A stretch of 64,000 nt of DNA from Gymnopus androsaceus JB14 (GCA_009733575.1 ML769447.1:1-64000), one strand, 5' to 3'. Counted from the first letter of the stretch, positions 35,159 through 46,491 are shown. The notes: generated from the letters alone by a model not told the origin. A program made the numbers and translations.

Positions 35159-36553
35159 TCACGAAGCTTCTTCAGACGTCCCGAATGCCTTTGCCAATGC
35201 TGTAACCGCATCGGAAATCCCAGTGGCTCCGCTCTTCATTACGCTGTAGTTGCTTCAATGGTCAGAAACTTCATTTAACCAAGCATAAACATCAATACTC
35301 ACTCTATTTGCCAGTTCGAAACATGTTATCAGCCGCGAATCGCGAACGAGTCAAAAATCCTAAATAGAAACTCACTGTCAAGCATAAAGTTCAGGTGAGT
35401 TCCTCCTTTGTAAATCACACATTCAGCTTCCACACCACACTTTATCAAAATTTTCTGCATATGCCTCGGATTCATTGCAGAGGATATCCATCTCTCCAGC
35501 TCCAATCCAAGCCTTTGGTGCTTTCTTCAGCAATTCCTCGGGAGCTAAGAGTGGAGAGGCTTCCCATTTCAGCCAATCCTCTTCGCTACGGAAATACATG
35601 CTCTTGAACCATTCCATGTGCACCGGCCAGAGAAATGGTGCATGCTTGTTGGATTCCCAGCGACCGCCTGGGCCATCGGAGGCGGTTTGGTCAATAGTGG
35701 GAGCAAAAAGGAGTTGTAGCGCCATTGGTGCCGGCAGAGGAGGGTCGAAGGAAGCTTCGGCTGACTTGAGTGCGATGACTGCAGCCAGGTTTCCTCCGCT
35801 AGTATATATAGTAGGTAACATGTTAATTTTGTTGGTCAACTGCCAACTGTAAACTGATCTTACGCAGAGAAACCTCCAGCAGCTATCTTGGATGTATTGA
35901 TGTTGAGAAGAACCTTCCCGACTGTTAGGATCCACTGTAGGGCCTCGACAGCGTCTTCAACCGCGGCCGGAAACTTATTCTCAGGTGCCAACCGATAGTC
36001 TACCGTTATCACAACACATTTTGCGCCTAGATTTCCCGCTTTATCAGCTATCCTTGAGTGGTTCGTAATTCATTTCTGCTCACCAACACAGAGATTCGTG
36101 ATGATGGACTGCTCGCTGTTGAGCCCTCCTAGCGCCCACCCTCCTACGAAGGGATGTAGAGCATTATGCTGTGAAGAGAAAAAAGGTAGACGGACCTCCT
36201 GCAAAACACATAACAACAGGTCAGTGTCAAATCCTTCAGCAACATCGATCGATCTAAATACCATGAAAATATACCAACCCCGGCCAGCCTGACTTCGGTG
36301 GCTCTCCCAGGGGCGTATACGCCCTCATCATTTGCCTGTTCTTCAACTCAAATTCCTCAATTTTCCCTACTTCAAGCGGTGTCTTTCGCCCTATCGTCAT
36401 AAGTTCTGGCCCCCGTGTCTGGACTGGATCCCATTCTTGCTGCGGTGGAGAGTGTAGAATATATTTTTGGTGAAAGTCAATGTATTCAGGATCTAGGTTG
36501 GGGATAACTGAAGGGTGAAGGGGTTGTGTTGGTTTCTGGAGGGTGATCGACAT
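35159..36553 (-). CDS. HSL-type alpha/beta hydrolase (fold 3)
   Basis: From ATG 36553 the first exon ends in GWPGLVYFHG. Two introns (36199-36261 and 36144-36195) around a 3-base exon restore HGGGWALGGL, the oxyanion-hole motif of the hormone-sensitive lipase family. Then come TVDYRLAPENKFPAAVEDA and GGFSAGGNLAAV, with the nucleophile Ser in GxSxG, GEMDILCNE with the catalytic Asp, and GGTHLNFMLD with the catalytic His. The last exon ends FGTSEEAS at 35159-35161. One base too many in the TTT run 35441-35443 (AAA on the coding strand) breaks the frame before the His. Likely an intracellular esterase acting on small esters; no signal peptide. Confidence 0.85.
36196..36198 (-). other. Candidate 3-nucleotide exon
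   Basis: GAG lies between intron gtattt...ttgcag (36199-36261, 63 bp) and intron gtccgt...cgtag (36144-36195, 52 bp). Including it gives HGGGW; skipping it gives HGGW, short by one conserved Gly. Both intron lengths are normal for this genome. Confidence 0.5.
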
Positions 36554-37033
36554 TGGGATGACCTGCTGGATTGTATGATGGGGGATGCAGTCTTAAGTAA
36601 GGCTAACCGCGGCTCTGATGGGTAAATTGTGCTAGATCGGATTTCCCTACCCAATTTGAGTGATGCAAAGGACGCGAGTACAGTAGTACGAGGAACATTC
36701 GATTTCTTTATCTACGCGGTGATTGGGTGCATTGAATATGATATCTTGAACTAAGCTCCGGTGAAGAGGTTCTCTTGTACTTCCGCGCAATGTATCGCTT
36801 TTCAGCACCGAACAATCGTCGCTTTCATTTGCTTTGGTGGCTACCATAATCAATTAATTGATTACGTCTCCCAGAGTAGTTTATGAGCGATACTGGAAGG
36901 TTAAGGCGGATCCAAGATGGAACAAAATCTGCAGTTAGATTAGACAGATAAAGACGAATTAAGAGGGAAGGACCTAGATGACTGGCGCTACGGCTTTGAT
37001 CTTTTCATTCGTAGATCTATTCACACCCCATTG
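36554..37033. other. Intergenic, no gene seen
   Basis: Upstream region of the HSL-type hydrolase. No distinct feature. Confidence 0.4.
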
Positions 37034-37608
37034 TCAAGTAGACCCTTTCTGGATGTATATATTGTTTCTCCAAAAGATGAGATGAATGCTAAGCGTCAAA
37101 GGGCTTGCAATAAGTAGATACAGGTCGGTAGCTGTAATGATATATATACGAATATGGCATTCTAATTGAGCATAGGAAAGATTGAAGGTGTACATTGAGT
37201 CTCGTCTCCTCTCCATGTCCTTCGTCGTTATAAAATGTTCACCACGGGTGCGCAATTGCCCAGTAATCCCCGCATACAAGAATAAGCTTCCGCTACACAC
37301 ATCCTTCTCACACCGTTGACCGCCCTCACCATTCTCCACCGTGACATCAAAGTAGGCAAATTCTTGGATGAACTGTGCCAAACATTTATTCGAGGGTTCA
37401 ATTTCTGGTGTGCGAGGCGGAAGAGTTCATCGGTCTCAGATCTGAGGGAGAGAATGAGCTCTTTGATCTGTGTCACAGCATGGTGTTGTTGAGTGTCATT
37501 GCATTTCGTTACATGGAAGAGAATACGGGGACAGGTTCTGCAGTACTTTTTGCGAGTCGAGAAAGTAATGTTGACAACGGAGTTGGCGCCGTGTCCGATT
37601 TGGGCCAC
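37034..37608 (-). pseudogene. Fragment of an unidentified gene
   Basis: Two overlapping minus-strand frames look coding and form one protein if the frame changes near 37380: first LRSETDELFRLAHQKLNP, then NKCLAQFIQEFAYFDVTVEN and CSGSLFLYAGITGQLRTRG. The composition and regular hydrophobic spacing are protein-like. I do not recognise the family. Lack of a complete start or end suggests a remnant. Confidence 0.3.
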
Positions 37609-37800
37609 TGGAGCAGCCGGGGGGGTGGCGATTGGAGGACAGCGTTGAAGTCCTCGAGCATGAATGTCAAAATGGGAACTCGGTGCGACGTAATTGAGAA
37701 ATCCGAGAGTCCGACAACTTGATATCCCGTCAGAGGATTATTGAAGTAAGCATTTAAGTAAGCTGGATGTGGTTCAACAGCGGCTTACGGCGATGGTACT

Positions 37801-38095
37801 GCACACAGTCGTAGAGAGCAGGAAATCAGCAGCTGCCGCGGTAGTAGATTTGAAATGCATTGTCAATGATCAATACAGTGTTGAATGTTTGTTTTGGTTC
37901 TTTTGGCAGGCTTATTGAGCGCGTGCTGAAAAAAGGAAAGAAAAGTCAAGCTTGGCACTCCAATTCCCGAGCAATTCCCGAGTTACTAAAACTCTTTCAA
38001 GTTTTGATTCCTGAAGCAGGAGAAAGCTCGGAGCTCGTACTCGACCAGAGAGTTGTGAGTCTAAGGGGGGAATCAAATGAAGAAATGCATTGATA
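37801..38095 (+). repeat. Partial duplicate of the 3' part of the repeated-module gene
   Basis: Aligns in the same orientation with about 34492-34812: both carry GAGAGCAGGAAA, TGAAATGCATTGT, AATGATCAATACAG, GTTTTGATTCCTGAAG and CTCGTACTCGACCAG-type blocks. The copy encodes LFQVLIPEAGESSELVLDQR where the source has YQVLIPEGGESLNFVLDQR. Amino-acid-level conservation of this stretch supports the idea that the source is coding. The copy has no start of its own. Confidence 0.7.
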
Positions 38096-38386
38096 TCAGC
38101 CACAGTTTTTATATTATAAAAAGATGGTTTATTAACCTTTTAGCCACAAGTAAAAGTCTCCAACAGCGGGCACTACAAAATTCAGATGGTAAAATTCATG
38201 TGCCAAATCATCAAGGAAGAGCCTGAAAATAGTACAGTAAAAGCTAAGGAAAAAAAGAACACAAATTATTCAGTAATCCACACCATGGCAAAGTATGAAT
38301 TTGAGTCTTGAAGTGTGGAGCTTTGTCTCCTCTTGACTTGAGGGCTGATTCTGTGACGACTCGAGTGAGTAGTAGACTCTTGAGAG

Positions 38387-38784
38387 AGGCCCCCAGAAAC
38401 TACCGCCAACCTCTGTCCGGAATAGCGTATTTTAGGTCGCAATTTTGGCGATTTTCCTGTCCTATTAAGTAGTATAGCGTATTTAGGCTAAAAAATTTGC
38501 TTCCACATACTTTAGGTTAACGCGTGAGGGCCAAACCGAAAAATGTAAGGTATCTCGGCTAAAGAAGCATTTGCATGAAGCACTATGGAAGAGCTAAAGT
38601 GCTGAAAAACGTGTTCCAGTCTCTTGAAAGTGTACAGAGGCCAGTAGGGCTCGCTCAGGATTATTTTTGGATTTTATTTTGATTTTTTCGCAATTTTTTC
38701 GAATTCATGTAACTGTCCCTGTCCGAAATAGTGTACTTGAGGCTGTTTGGCTGGACAAGGGTTAGGGGAAGTTTTTGGGGGCCT
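38387..38784. mobile_element. hAT-like MITE, 398 bp with 8 bp target duplication
   Basis: The element starts AGGCCCCCAGAAACT and ends AGTTTTTGGGGGCCT. Its terminal inverted repeats extend about 32 bp with a few mismatches. It is flanked on both sides by the identical 8-mer CTTGAGAG (38379-38386 and 38785-38792). Eight-base target duplications are characteristic of hAT-family transposons. It has no coding capacity, so it would depend on a transposase elsewhere. Short subterminal motifs of type ATAGYGTAYTT occur at about 38422, 38474 and 38730. Confidence 0.85.
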
Positions 38785-40213
38785 CTTGAGAGTTGAGAGG
38801 AGTGACTAAGTAGTCACGATTAACTCTGGAGAGCAATGCCACTATGCATCATAATTCATGTTCAAGTGCTGAAAGCACCTCTGCATTAGTATTTATCATA
38901 TTTCCCAGCAGGGATTCAGTATGTTATAGCAAGACAGATTGATGGAAGAGCTCAAGATGAAGGTGGGCTGAAGCTCCACAAGCACCCGTTCAGCTTTACT
39001 ATGCTAGAGTGGCGCTTATTTTTCTTCCTCTTGAAATGCAGCCACGACCATGCAACATTCCACTCCAAGTAAGATAATGCTCTCATCCCAAAAGCCCTAT
39101 TTCATCTCCTTCCAGCACTGCACTTAGCCTTCATGCTCCATAATTGCTGACCAATGCGGCACACCAGTTGTAAATGGAGGAAACTGGTCAAGCTCTTGTT
39201 CATTATCAACCTTGTTCTAACAGATTTTGTACTAAACAACCAAGGCCAGAGCATGGGTATGAGAGAAGAGAAGACTCTGATCACTCAAAGCCCTATACTT
39301 GCCCGGGGGATTTCAGATCTTTCAGCTGGGCTTGGGGTTCACCAGACTTGTTCCTCATCCCCATCCCCATTTGCTAGTCCCCTACTGGTCCCTCTCTAGG
39401 TGTATATCTTCATATCATCCCTCTTTTTTGCCGACATCTCTCAGAGAAGCTCCTTGTAGCATTTGGCTGGCAGCAGGAGTTTTCGCTTTCCCTCCCTTCT
39501 CAGTGTATCCTTTCCAAGCAGGCTGTACCTCCGCTCAGTGTGGCGCAGCCTATAGGAAGCCTGACCTGACTTGAACCATTTTTGGCGCTGAAATCTACTT
39601 GGGGTTTTAGGGCAGGTGTTTCTTGGGCTCGCATGTGCACCTCGCATTGTTTACCATTTAGTATCCCTTACGTTGGGTTGAATTGTCAAGCATGCGTGCT
39701 TCAGGGCCTGTTATCTGTTGCCTCGAGCTTTAACTCTCAAAAGCATTATATATTGCGCGGTTGTAAACAGTCTGTAGAGTCAAAGCAAGGACTGCCAGTG
39801 CTTAGCCTATATCAACCACCTGGCTTCAGACGTTCCGGTTCCACCCTCCCCTAAGGAAACAAAGAGGGCGTGCCTAATTCAGTACTTCAGCGTCTTTGTT
39901 CTTGGTTCCTCGTTTGCTAACGATACCCTCAACTAGAGTGTGATCAGACTGGGAGTGGCACTTGAACATCATCTGCCTCAGAGTTCTTCAGATGGGCCTA
40001 TGTTTATGTCTGCGTAGGTTATCTGATGTAATTGCTCCTCAGGACTAGGCTTCAACCTGCAAGTTGCAAATGTTTAGTGTTTTTTTTTTTTTTTTTTCCA
40101 ATCACTCGATGCTCCATGAATGAATATTAACAACTCACTCCCACTCTTCCACACCTTCCTTCTTCACCTCCTTCCGCTTCCTGTCCACCTTATATATATA
40201 CTGCCCAGCTAAG
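38785..40213. other. Intergenic, no gene recognised
   Basis: Starts with the palindrome GTGACTAAGTAGTCAC (38808-38823). A frame at 39174-39377 and others near 39582-39854 have no recognisable domain. An 18-base T run is at 40080-40097. Confidence 0.4.
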
Positions 40214-41735
40214 GCACAGCAATGCTCATTCAAGAGGACCATTCGAACTCTTGTTTCCCAGTATAGCCTGACTTTTTTTTTGCATGTTACTGCAATCTTA
40301 TAACACCAGCAGCTACGCTCAACAAGCTATCACCTTCTTTTGTTTGGACTTTAATGGAGTGTCAACAAAATACAGCTCTGTCTCGTGCCCTAGCGGCATC
40401 CGTGCTAAGATTGTGCGCACTCTTCAAACTTTTATCTCTCAGTCATGCTAATATTTAATTGACTTCCAGAACTTTCCGATGTGCTGGGACAATTTTTATT
40501 TCTTGTTGTAACTGTTTATTAAATACTCCTTGCAGAATATCGACCCTGTTGACCACAAATCCCATGTTGCATTTCCTTCTGGTGGTCCAGACAGTGGAAC
40601 ATGTGATGACCCCACTTACCCAGTTACCCTCCCACAGTATCTTTATTGAGGTCAGTGTTCAGTACCTTACTATGTTCTCTCCATCCTAAAGTGAAAGTAG
40701 GCTTACTTGAGCACTGTTATAAGGGACGCCTACAGGGACACCGATGCATTGAACTCTGCTCAGCCATACGTGTAAGTCTTCTCGATGTTGGGCAAAAGTG
40801 GTAGAGAGTTGATGTTGTATAGGTATTCTTTTGGGAACCCTTACGGCTTTGGATACTACGCTGGTACGTCTATTTCTCAACTTCTTTAGTAGCAAGCCAT
40901 TCATGGCCAGCCCAGATTTCTTCAATGGCTGGGATAGCGGTGTTCTTCAAAATGTTTTGAACGAGTGTGCATGTAGTAAGTAACCTACTGTGTACATTAT
41001 GTGAAGATGCGACAATCTACACTGCTACCTCTATTTCTGCCATCCTTGTTACCGGCATATGCACAAGTATGCAAAGATAATGTCCAATTGTCTCTCCTAT
41101 ATCCAAATATCATCAGGTCCACCAACTCCAGCGCAACTGCAACTGGCAGTATAGCAGTAACCTCGGCATATTCGGTCACTGGTCGAATCTACGGTGGCCG
41201 CTACTACTGCTATCGTCGTTGCATCTGCCTCTTTGATAAATGCAGACTTGAGCTCATCCTTGGACTCAGGTTCTGCGACTGTGACTGTGCAGCCGCTACC
41301 AGAAACGCGGTAGCTCCATCGTCCACACCTTCATTTGCTGCTGCAGCTTATGCACCTTGTCTACCGACGAGATTTCCGCTACAGCTGTCTCTTCATCCTT
41401 CAATAATGCAACTTCTGACTCAGATGCAGCCTTCGTCTACCGATGAGACTTCCACCACATTTGTCTCATCATCCATCGCTACTGCAACTTTTGACTCGCA
41501 TGCAGCATCGTCTACCGATGGAGCCTACAGTTATCTCTTCTGTTGCTGTGGCTTCTTTGACCGTTTCAGTACTGGAACCAATTCGTCTTCTTTATCATCA
41601 TCTCAGTTCATCTGATGGTGAATGTAACTGTGAAAATGGCGAAGAAATGTTGGCTCGCCGTCACCGCGATGCTCTTGGACGTCACAAAACATCAACATCC
41701 CCTTTTATTTATCACACTGCTCTTGTTTAACTCTT
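40214..41735 (+). pseudogene. Decayed duplicate of the DUF1996 gene
   Basis: Matches 28934-31221 in order and orientation, beginning at GCACAGCAATGCTCATTC. Introns are kept, for example the one before AACTTTCCGATGTGCTGGGA, so it arose by DNA duplication and not through mRNA. The signal peptide exon is absent and a stretch of several hundred bases between the WFP and RSYNSSS exons is deleted. The Ser/Thr tail is scrambled by shifts and the 72 bp repeats are no longer regular. Similarity continues into the 3' flank to about 41890. No functional product is expected. Confidence 0.85.
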
Positions 41736-41890
41736 GCCTCGATGTTACGCATTCTCATCATCATTGGCATTGCATATGGACCATCCATTGTTCATCTGGT
41801 TTATTGGGTCGTCTGCAGCGAGGATGTGGGTGGTTTAACTTTTGGCAGGCAGGGTGGTATGGTATGGAGCGTTCTGGGTTTTGGATCCCA

Positions 41891-42604
41891 TATATATATA
41901 GTGCTTTTGGATCTCCTTCTCGTGTATGGGATATATTTCAATCCATACAATACATTGAAACTTTACCTCGCAAGGAATAGTAGCCCTACAAATGACGCGG
42001 CTGAGAGCGCCGGAATATGCTCGAACAAGTCTGAAACAGCGATGCTGGATGACAAGCTTCTGGTTAGCATCTAATCCGGCATATGGTGAAGATAAATACT
42101 AGATCCTGCTTGCAAAATTGGCGAGCTTAAATTCGGAAACCAAAACGGATCAAAATTTATACCTTCCTCCGTGTCCTCCGTACTGCAATGCAAGAAAGTA
42201 TCTCTGTAGAGCGTACCTATGCTCAAAATTTGACTTCTCACCTTACCGAAACTGGTGAATTCTTGTTATAGTGGCTTGCTCTCCCCGCAAAATTAGTCTC
42301 AATTTTTAGTCTCAATTTTTACCGAGTATTCTGCGCTCAGCTTTTGTTGCGCCCCAACCCAACAATAAGGAGGTCGATGGTTTGGTCTTTCGAGCGCAAG
42401 CGCGACTTGGAAGTCAGCTTTTCGTTCAACGTTATAATCTGTGAATCTGTTCGTCTAACTGAATGTCGTCGCCTTGGACTCTTCGATAAACTGGATCTGG
42501 TGCCACAGTTGCTTCTAATGCTATTACATTTAAAAACAGGCAGCCTAAGGCTCACCCAGAAAGGAATCAAACCAAGAGAACTATGTACCAGAAATTTCGC
42601 TAAT
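41891..42604. other. Intergenic, upstream region of Hsp20
   Basis: A 125-codon plus-strand frame at 42344-42721 overlaps the Hsp20 promoter and has no domain; it is not called. Confidence 0.4.
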
Positions 42605-42619
42605 GTTCTAGAAGTTTCG
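42605..42619 (+). promoter_or_regulatory. Heat-shock element
   Basis: GTTCTAGAAGTTTCG contains three alternating units TTC-nn-GAA-nn-TTC, the binding site pattern of heat-shock factor trimers. It lies about 180 bases upstream of the Hsp20 start. A second, two-unit site (GAACATTC, 42711-42718) lies just before the TATA box. Confidence 0.7.
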
Positions 42620-42736
42620 ACATACTTCAAGACTGAAGAGAGCCTGCGTCATATCTCTGGCGAAGACACAGAATTTATGAGCGTCACTGTGACGAAAAGT
42701 AGACGACGTAGAACATTCTAGCAAACATCTAAAAGG

Positions 42737-42744
42737 TATAAAAG
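42737..42744 (+). promoter_or_regulatory. TATA box of Hsp20
   Basis: TATAAAAG, 56 bases before the ATG at 42800 and directly downstream of the heat-shock elements. Confidence 0.7.
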
Positions 42745-42799
42745 TCAATCCTCGGGTCACAAACATATCAAACATACTTACACTCACATTCACGGCAAC

Positions 42800-43355
42800 A
42801 TGTCTACCAGTCTCTACTATTACGAACCCTTCTACCACTTTGACCGCTTCTTCGATGAAGCTTCATCTCCAGGGCCACAAAACAGACGCCAGGGTGCTGG
42901 CTTCAACACTGCTATTCAGGCCATGAAGCCAAGGTACGTTCATTTCCTTCTGTGCGACTCATGATGAGCCTCACCATGTGGGTACAGGATGGATCTCCAC
43001 GAAGACCAGTCAAAAAACACCGTTACCGCGACCTTCGAGCTGCCAGGCCTCAAAAAAGAGGACGTGCAGATCGACCTTAATAACGGCCAATTGACAATCT
43101 CCGGTGAAAGCAAAATCTCTTCTGAGCATGAACAGGAGGGGTATCTCATCCGCGAGAGAGGATTCGGAAAGGTCTCGAGGACTTTGAAGTTGCCTCAGGG
43201 AATCAAGGTAAGTTTGTCCGTTCGAGTTGCTGATAATTTTTCTGATTGCGTTGCAGGAAGAGGAGATCAAAGCTTCGATGGAAAATGGGGTCTTGACCAT
43301 CACTTTCCCTAAATCTGGGGCTGAGACTGCACCGAAAAAGATCACTATTGGATGA
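42800..43355 (+). CDS. hsp20: Hsp20 small heat-shock protein
   Basis: Three exons (42800-42933, 42988-43207, 43257-43355) give a 150-residue protein, normal for fungal Hsp20. The N-terminus is aromatic (SLYYYEPFYHFDRFFDEA). The alpha-crystallin domain runs from about residue 50: TVTATFELPGLKKEDVQIDL, NGQLTISGE, and the signature ASMENGVLTITFPK near the C-terminus, ending KKITIG. These ATP-independent chaperones form oligomers that hold unfolded proteins. The promoter has a heat-shock element and TATA box, so induction by heat-shock factor is likely. Exon phases are consistent and no lesion was seen. Confidence 0.95.
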
Positions 43356-43870
43356 ATACTTTGGTCGGAAGGAGGTTTCGGTATTCGTGTACTTACAAAC
43401 AAACAACGACAATGTATAGCATTCAGTAAATTTGTATGAGAGGATTGATAATACAAAGAATCACAGTCTTCTAAGAATTCAGTATTCTGAGGGTGAGCCC
43501 TAGATGTCTGGGGACTAAAACGTCCAGATTCCCAGAGAATTTCTTGGCTTGAGGGGAGGATCATGGATATCAACATGGAACTCACCTAACACATCTGGGC
43601 ACGTCCAACCAAACCTGACAGTCACGAACTTTCTGCCTCCAAGCGAAAAAAAACGCATCGAAGGAGCAATACAGTGGGTTATGTTTGATCCATAAGCGTA
43701 GGTCAATATGACAAATACATAGAGAACCTGGTACCGAGTTTTTGAAGATCATTCCTTCAAGGATGATTGAGCCTAGGACTTTCGCCAATGTTCTAAAAAT
43801 ACTAAATGGTGTAGAAGTCAGTCCTCCAAGCCTCCAAGGTCGTCAAACATATTAAGCACACCCACATTCA
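43356..43870. other. Spacer containing the decayed promoter of the Hsp20 copy
   Basis: The last 100 bases resemble the promoter of the intact Hsp20 gene. The heat-shock element has become TTCTAAAAATACT (43791-43803) and the TATA box TGTAGAAG (43810-43817). Confidence 0.6.
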
Positions 43871-44341
43871 CCAACGTCTCTACTATTACGAGCCCTTCTA
43901 CCACTTTGACCACTTCGTCGATGCATCTCCAGGGCACAAAATGGATACCAGGGACTCATGCTACGAAGCCGAGATACGTCCGTTTCCTCCCGTACGACTC
44001 ATGACGAGCCTCAACACGTGGATACAGCCCAGACGAAGAACGCAGTTACCGCGACCTTCGAACTGCCAAGCCTCATAAAAGAAGACGTGCAGATCGACCT
44101 TCACAACGGCCAATGGACAATCTCTTCTGAGCATGAACAGGAGGGGTATCTCATCCGCAAGATGGAGAGGTCTCGAGGAATTTCAAGTTACCCCAATGAA
44201 TCAAGGCAAATCTCTTCTTCCTTCATTCTTTCGAGTTATTGTTCTAACCGCATGTGTATAGAGGAGAAAGAGATCAGTGTTTCAATGGAAAATGGGTCCC
44301 TTTCCCCAAATCCAGGACCAATAAAGATTACCATTGGATGA
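43871..44341 (+). pseudogene. Tandem Hsp20 duplicate, dead
   Basis: Closely follows the intact gene: CTCTACTATTACGAGCCCTT, ATFELPSLIKEDVQIDL, SSEHEQEGYLIR, ISVSMENGSL and KITIG at the end. The start codon is gone: CAACATGTCTACCAGTCTC has become CAACGTCTC. Small deletions remove parts of the N-terminus and of the crystallin domain, and the FGKVSRTLKLPQG region is out of frame. Its promoter has also decayed. The introns remain recognisable, so the copy came from DNA duplication. Confidence 0.85.
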
Positions 44342-44715
44342 GTAGTTCGAACTTCGAGGATGAAGATTGGAGCGCCGCGCAATAAGAAGATGTATCAATA
44401 CGAATAGGAACATTCTGGGCAACCCATGTATAACATTCAGTTATGATAGGAGTGAGAATGAGTAGGAAGAGTTGCAGTATCTAGACGGCTTGTCAAAACC
44501 CGTACACGTTTCTTGGATTCTCACTGTCAACTATTGGTACACACGCTTGATCAGAAGGAGTGAAGACTTCCGTGCCATCGAATAAAAATACACCGAAATT
44601 TCTGGGGACATATCAACGTTGGAGACTCTGCGCATCCAATGAAAGAACTCACCATTCCGAATAATATAATACATCTTGTCAAGTCTACTTGAACCATCAT
44701 AAGGCCACTCTCACT
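44342..44715. other. Intergenic between convergent genes
   Basis: No gene seen. Confidence 0.4.
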
Positions 44716-45196
44716 TCACCGTATAACCGGAGTTCCTGGTACTGGGGTAGGTGACTGCGGGACGCTGAGATCCCCGTTGATAATATCTTGTATAGAGGCT
44801 TCGAGAGCATCAACTCGAGTCGACATTTGGGTCACTACAAAGGTCCAAATTAAGATCAAGTGCCTGAGTAACTGAATAACCAGATAAAAGAACGCACTTC
44901 TGTCCAACATTTGGGTCGACATTTCGTCAAACTTGGTATCGAGTTGTTCAAGCAGCGTTTCAACCTGTCCAATCGCAGTTGGATCAGAAATTTATTCGAG
45001 AAGCACGGAGAATAACACAGACAAATGCCGTTAATTCATGAGGACTGGAGATGTTACTGGGTCCCAACGAAGGCTTGGGTGCTGTGGTTGCCTTTTTCGC
45101 TAAAGGTGTCTTCTCCGACATGTCGTTGTCAGTAGAATTCTTGGCCGGAGTGGCTGGCGTAACCTTGAGCGGTTGAGCAGTAGAAGTAGAAGCCAT
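44716..45196 (-). CDS. HSBP1: HSBP1-like heat-shock factor binding protein
   Basis: Three exons starting at ATG 45194-45196. A disordered Ala/Thr/Lys/Pro-rich head ends in SSPHELTAF, an intron (gtctgt...gacag) joins to VETLLEQLDTKFDEMSTQML, and a second intron (gtgcgt...ttgtag) joins to MTQMSTRVDALEASIQDIIN. The continuous heptad pattern with MSxR(V/I)DxLExxI is the HSBP1 coiled coil. A short Pro-rich tail ends at 44716. In animals HSBP1 binds the trimer of heat-shock factor 1 and dampens its activity; the fungal role is inferred. It lies close to an Hsp20 gene. The start is the only ATG of the open frame upstream of the coil. Confidence 0.85.
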
Positions 45197-46491
45197 CGAG
45201 AAGGGCAAACGCAAGGGAGAAGGGGCGAATACTTGATGACCGTTGAAAGCAAAGAGCGCTCAAATTGCGTGGGCCGATCGGGCCGATGGGCGTTCCCTTC
45301 TGTCAATTATTTTCAAGCAAGCAAGTATGTACAAGTGTAATACGAGAGGGTCTACGAAATACATTACTGTAAGTTGCCATATAAAATACCAGTGAATACT
45401 AGAATGATAGTCCTCCGCGGACAAGCTGAACCATTCTCAGTCTGGTTGTCGATATCCCTGGATATTTGCCATCTGGGCTCTTTGAATTTTAGGCTTTTGG
45501 GGCCGGACGCTGAAAAGGTGATTTATGTGCTGTGTTGTTAGACAGATTCCAGACAGTGGCGAAGAAAACGCCACCACGTAGCATGTTGCTGATACCCACA
45601 GGACATGGATTCCCTGTTCGGATCGCATGAAGAGAGTCGGAGGGAGACTAGCGTAGATAGAAAAATCCCTTTGCTAAATCACCATCGTGAAAGTGATCGC
45701 CGCAATCTATCTGTAGGTTCAACGTAACCGTGGCTGAAACTCTGACGGCTACTTACCTGTACCTACGCAGCCGGAAATATTATCCAGTAGCAGAAATCGA
45801 TTTCCTAGAAATGAAACCAAATGTCATGAGCTGGTCGCCATTTGAGTATACCAAGTAGCAAACATAGTTGCGATCCGCAAGTAGCGGAAAGATGTATTTC
45901 CGGGCAAAAGGAACATATGTATATCTGGAAGGGTTGATGGATTAAAACGCAAGGGGCCGGGAACTAAGTATGAACAATCGATGAAAGCCATGTCAATGAG
46001 GTGGCCGCAACAATACAACGCGGCAAGGGATCTGCGTTTTGCACTCTTTCGGCTACGAATTCGAACGCATGCATTTGTAAAATGATATAGCCTGGACTGA
46101 GAACGTGTCTGGAATATGGAAGGAATGGTACCCATTGGTAGGCGCGAACAGCCTGTTATTTTAGAAGGCCTGGGTTAAATTCCGCGAACCAGGTCCAAAC
46201 GTAAACAGTTGTTGTGTGTAGAACACGCACACCAGATGAAAAGCCGTAGAATCCACTAGGAGAAGAGATTAAATCCGTAACTCAGCAGAGAATACAGCTC
46301 ACCCAGGGCATATATCATGATTTTGAGAATCCAGGAGATGGTCGTTTGTGTAACATTACGGCACAACGGCAATATGTTCCGTCGGGAAACGCCGCCGCGT
46401 ATTCCGAACTTTCCGAAATTCGAAAATCCAACAATCAATTTTCATTTCTTTCTCCATCTATTCCCACTGCACAGGAAGATCGGCCACTTTA
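45197..46491. other. Intergenic, no gene recognised
   Basis: 1.3 kb. Minus-strand frames at 45437-45628 and 45824-46135 have no domain. A small hairpin (CCTGGGTT...AACCAGG, about 46169-46193) is present. Confidence 0.35.

Noticed and set aside
42344..42721. 125-codon plus-strand frame
   Set aside because: Overlaps the heat-shock element and reaches almost to the TATA box of Hsp20; no domain.
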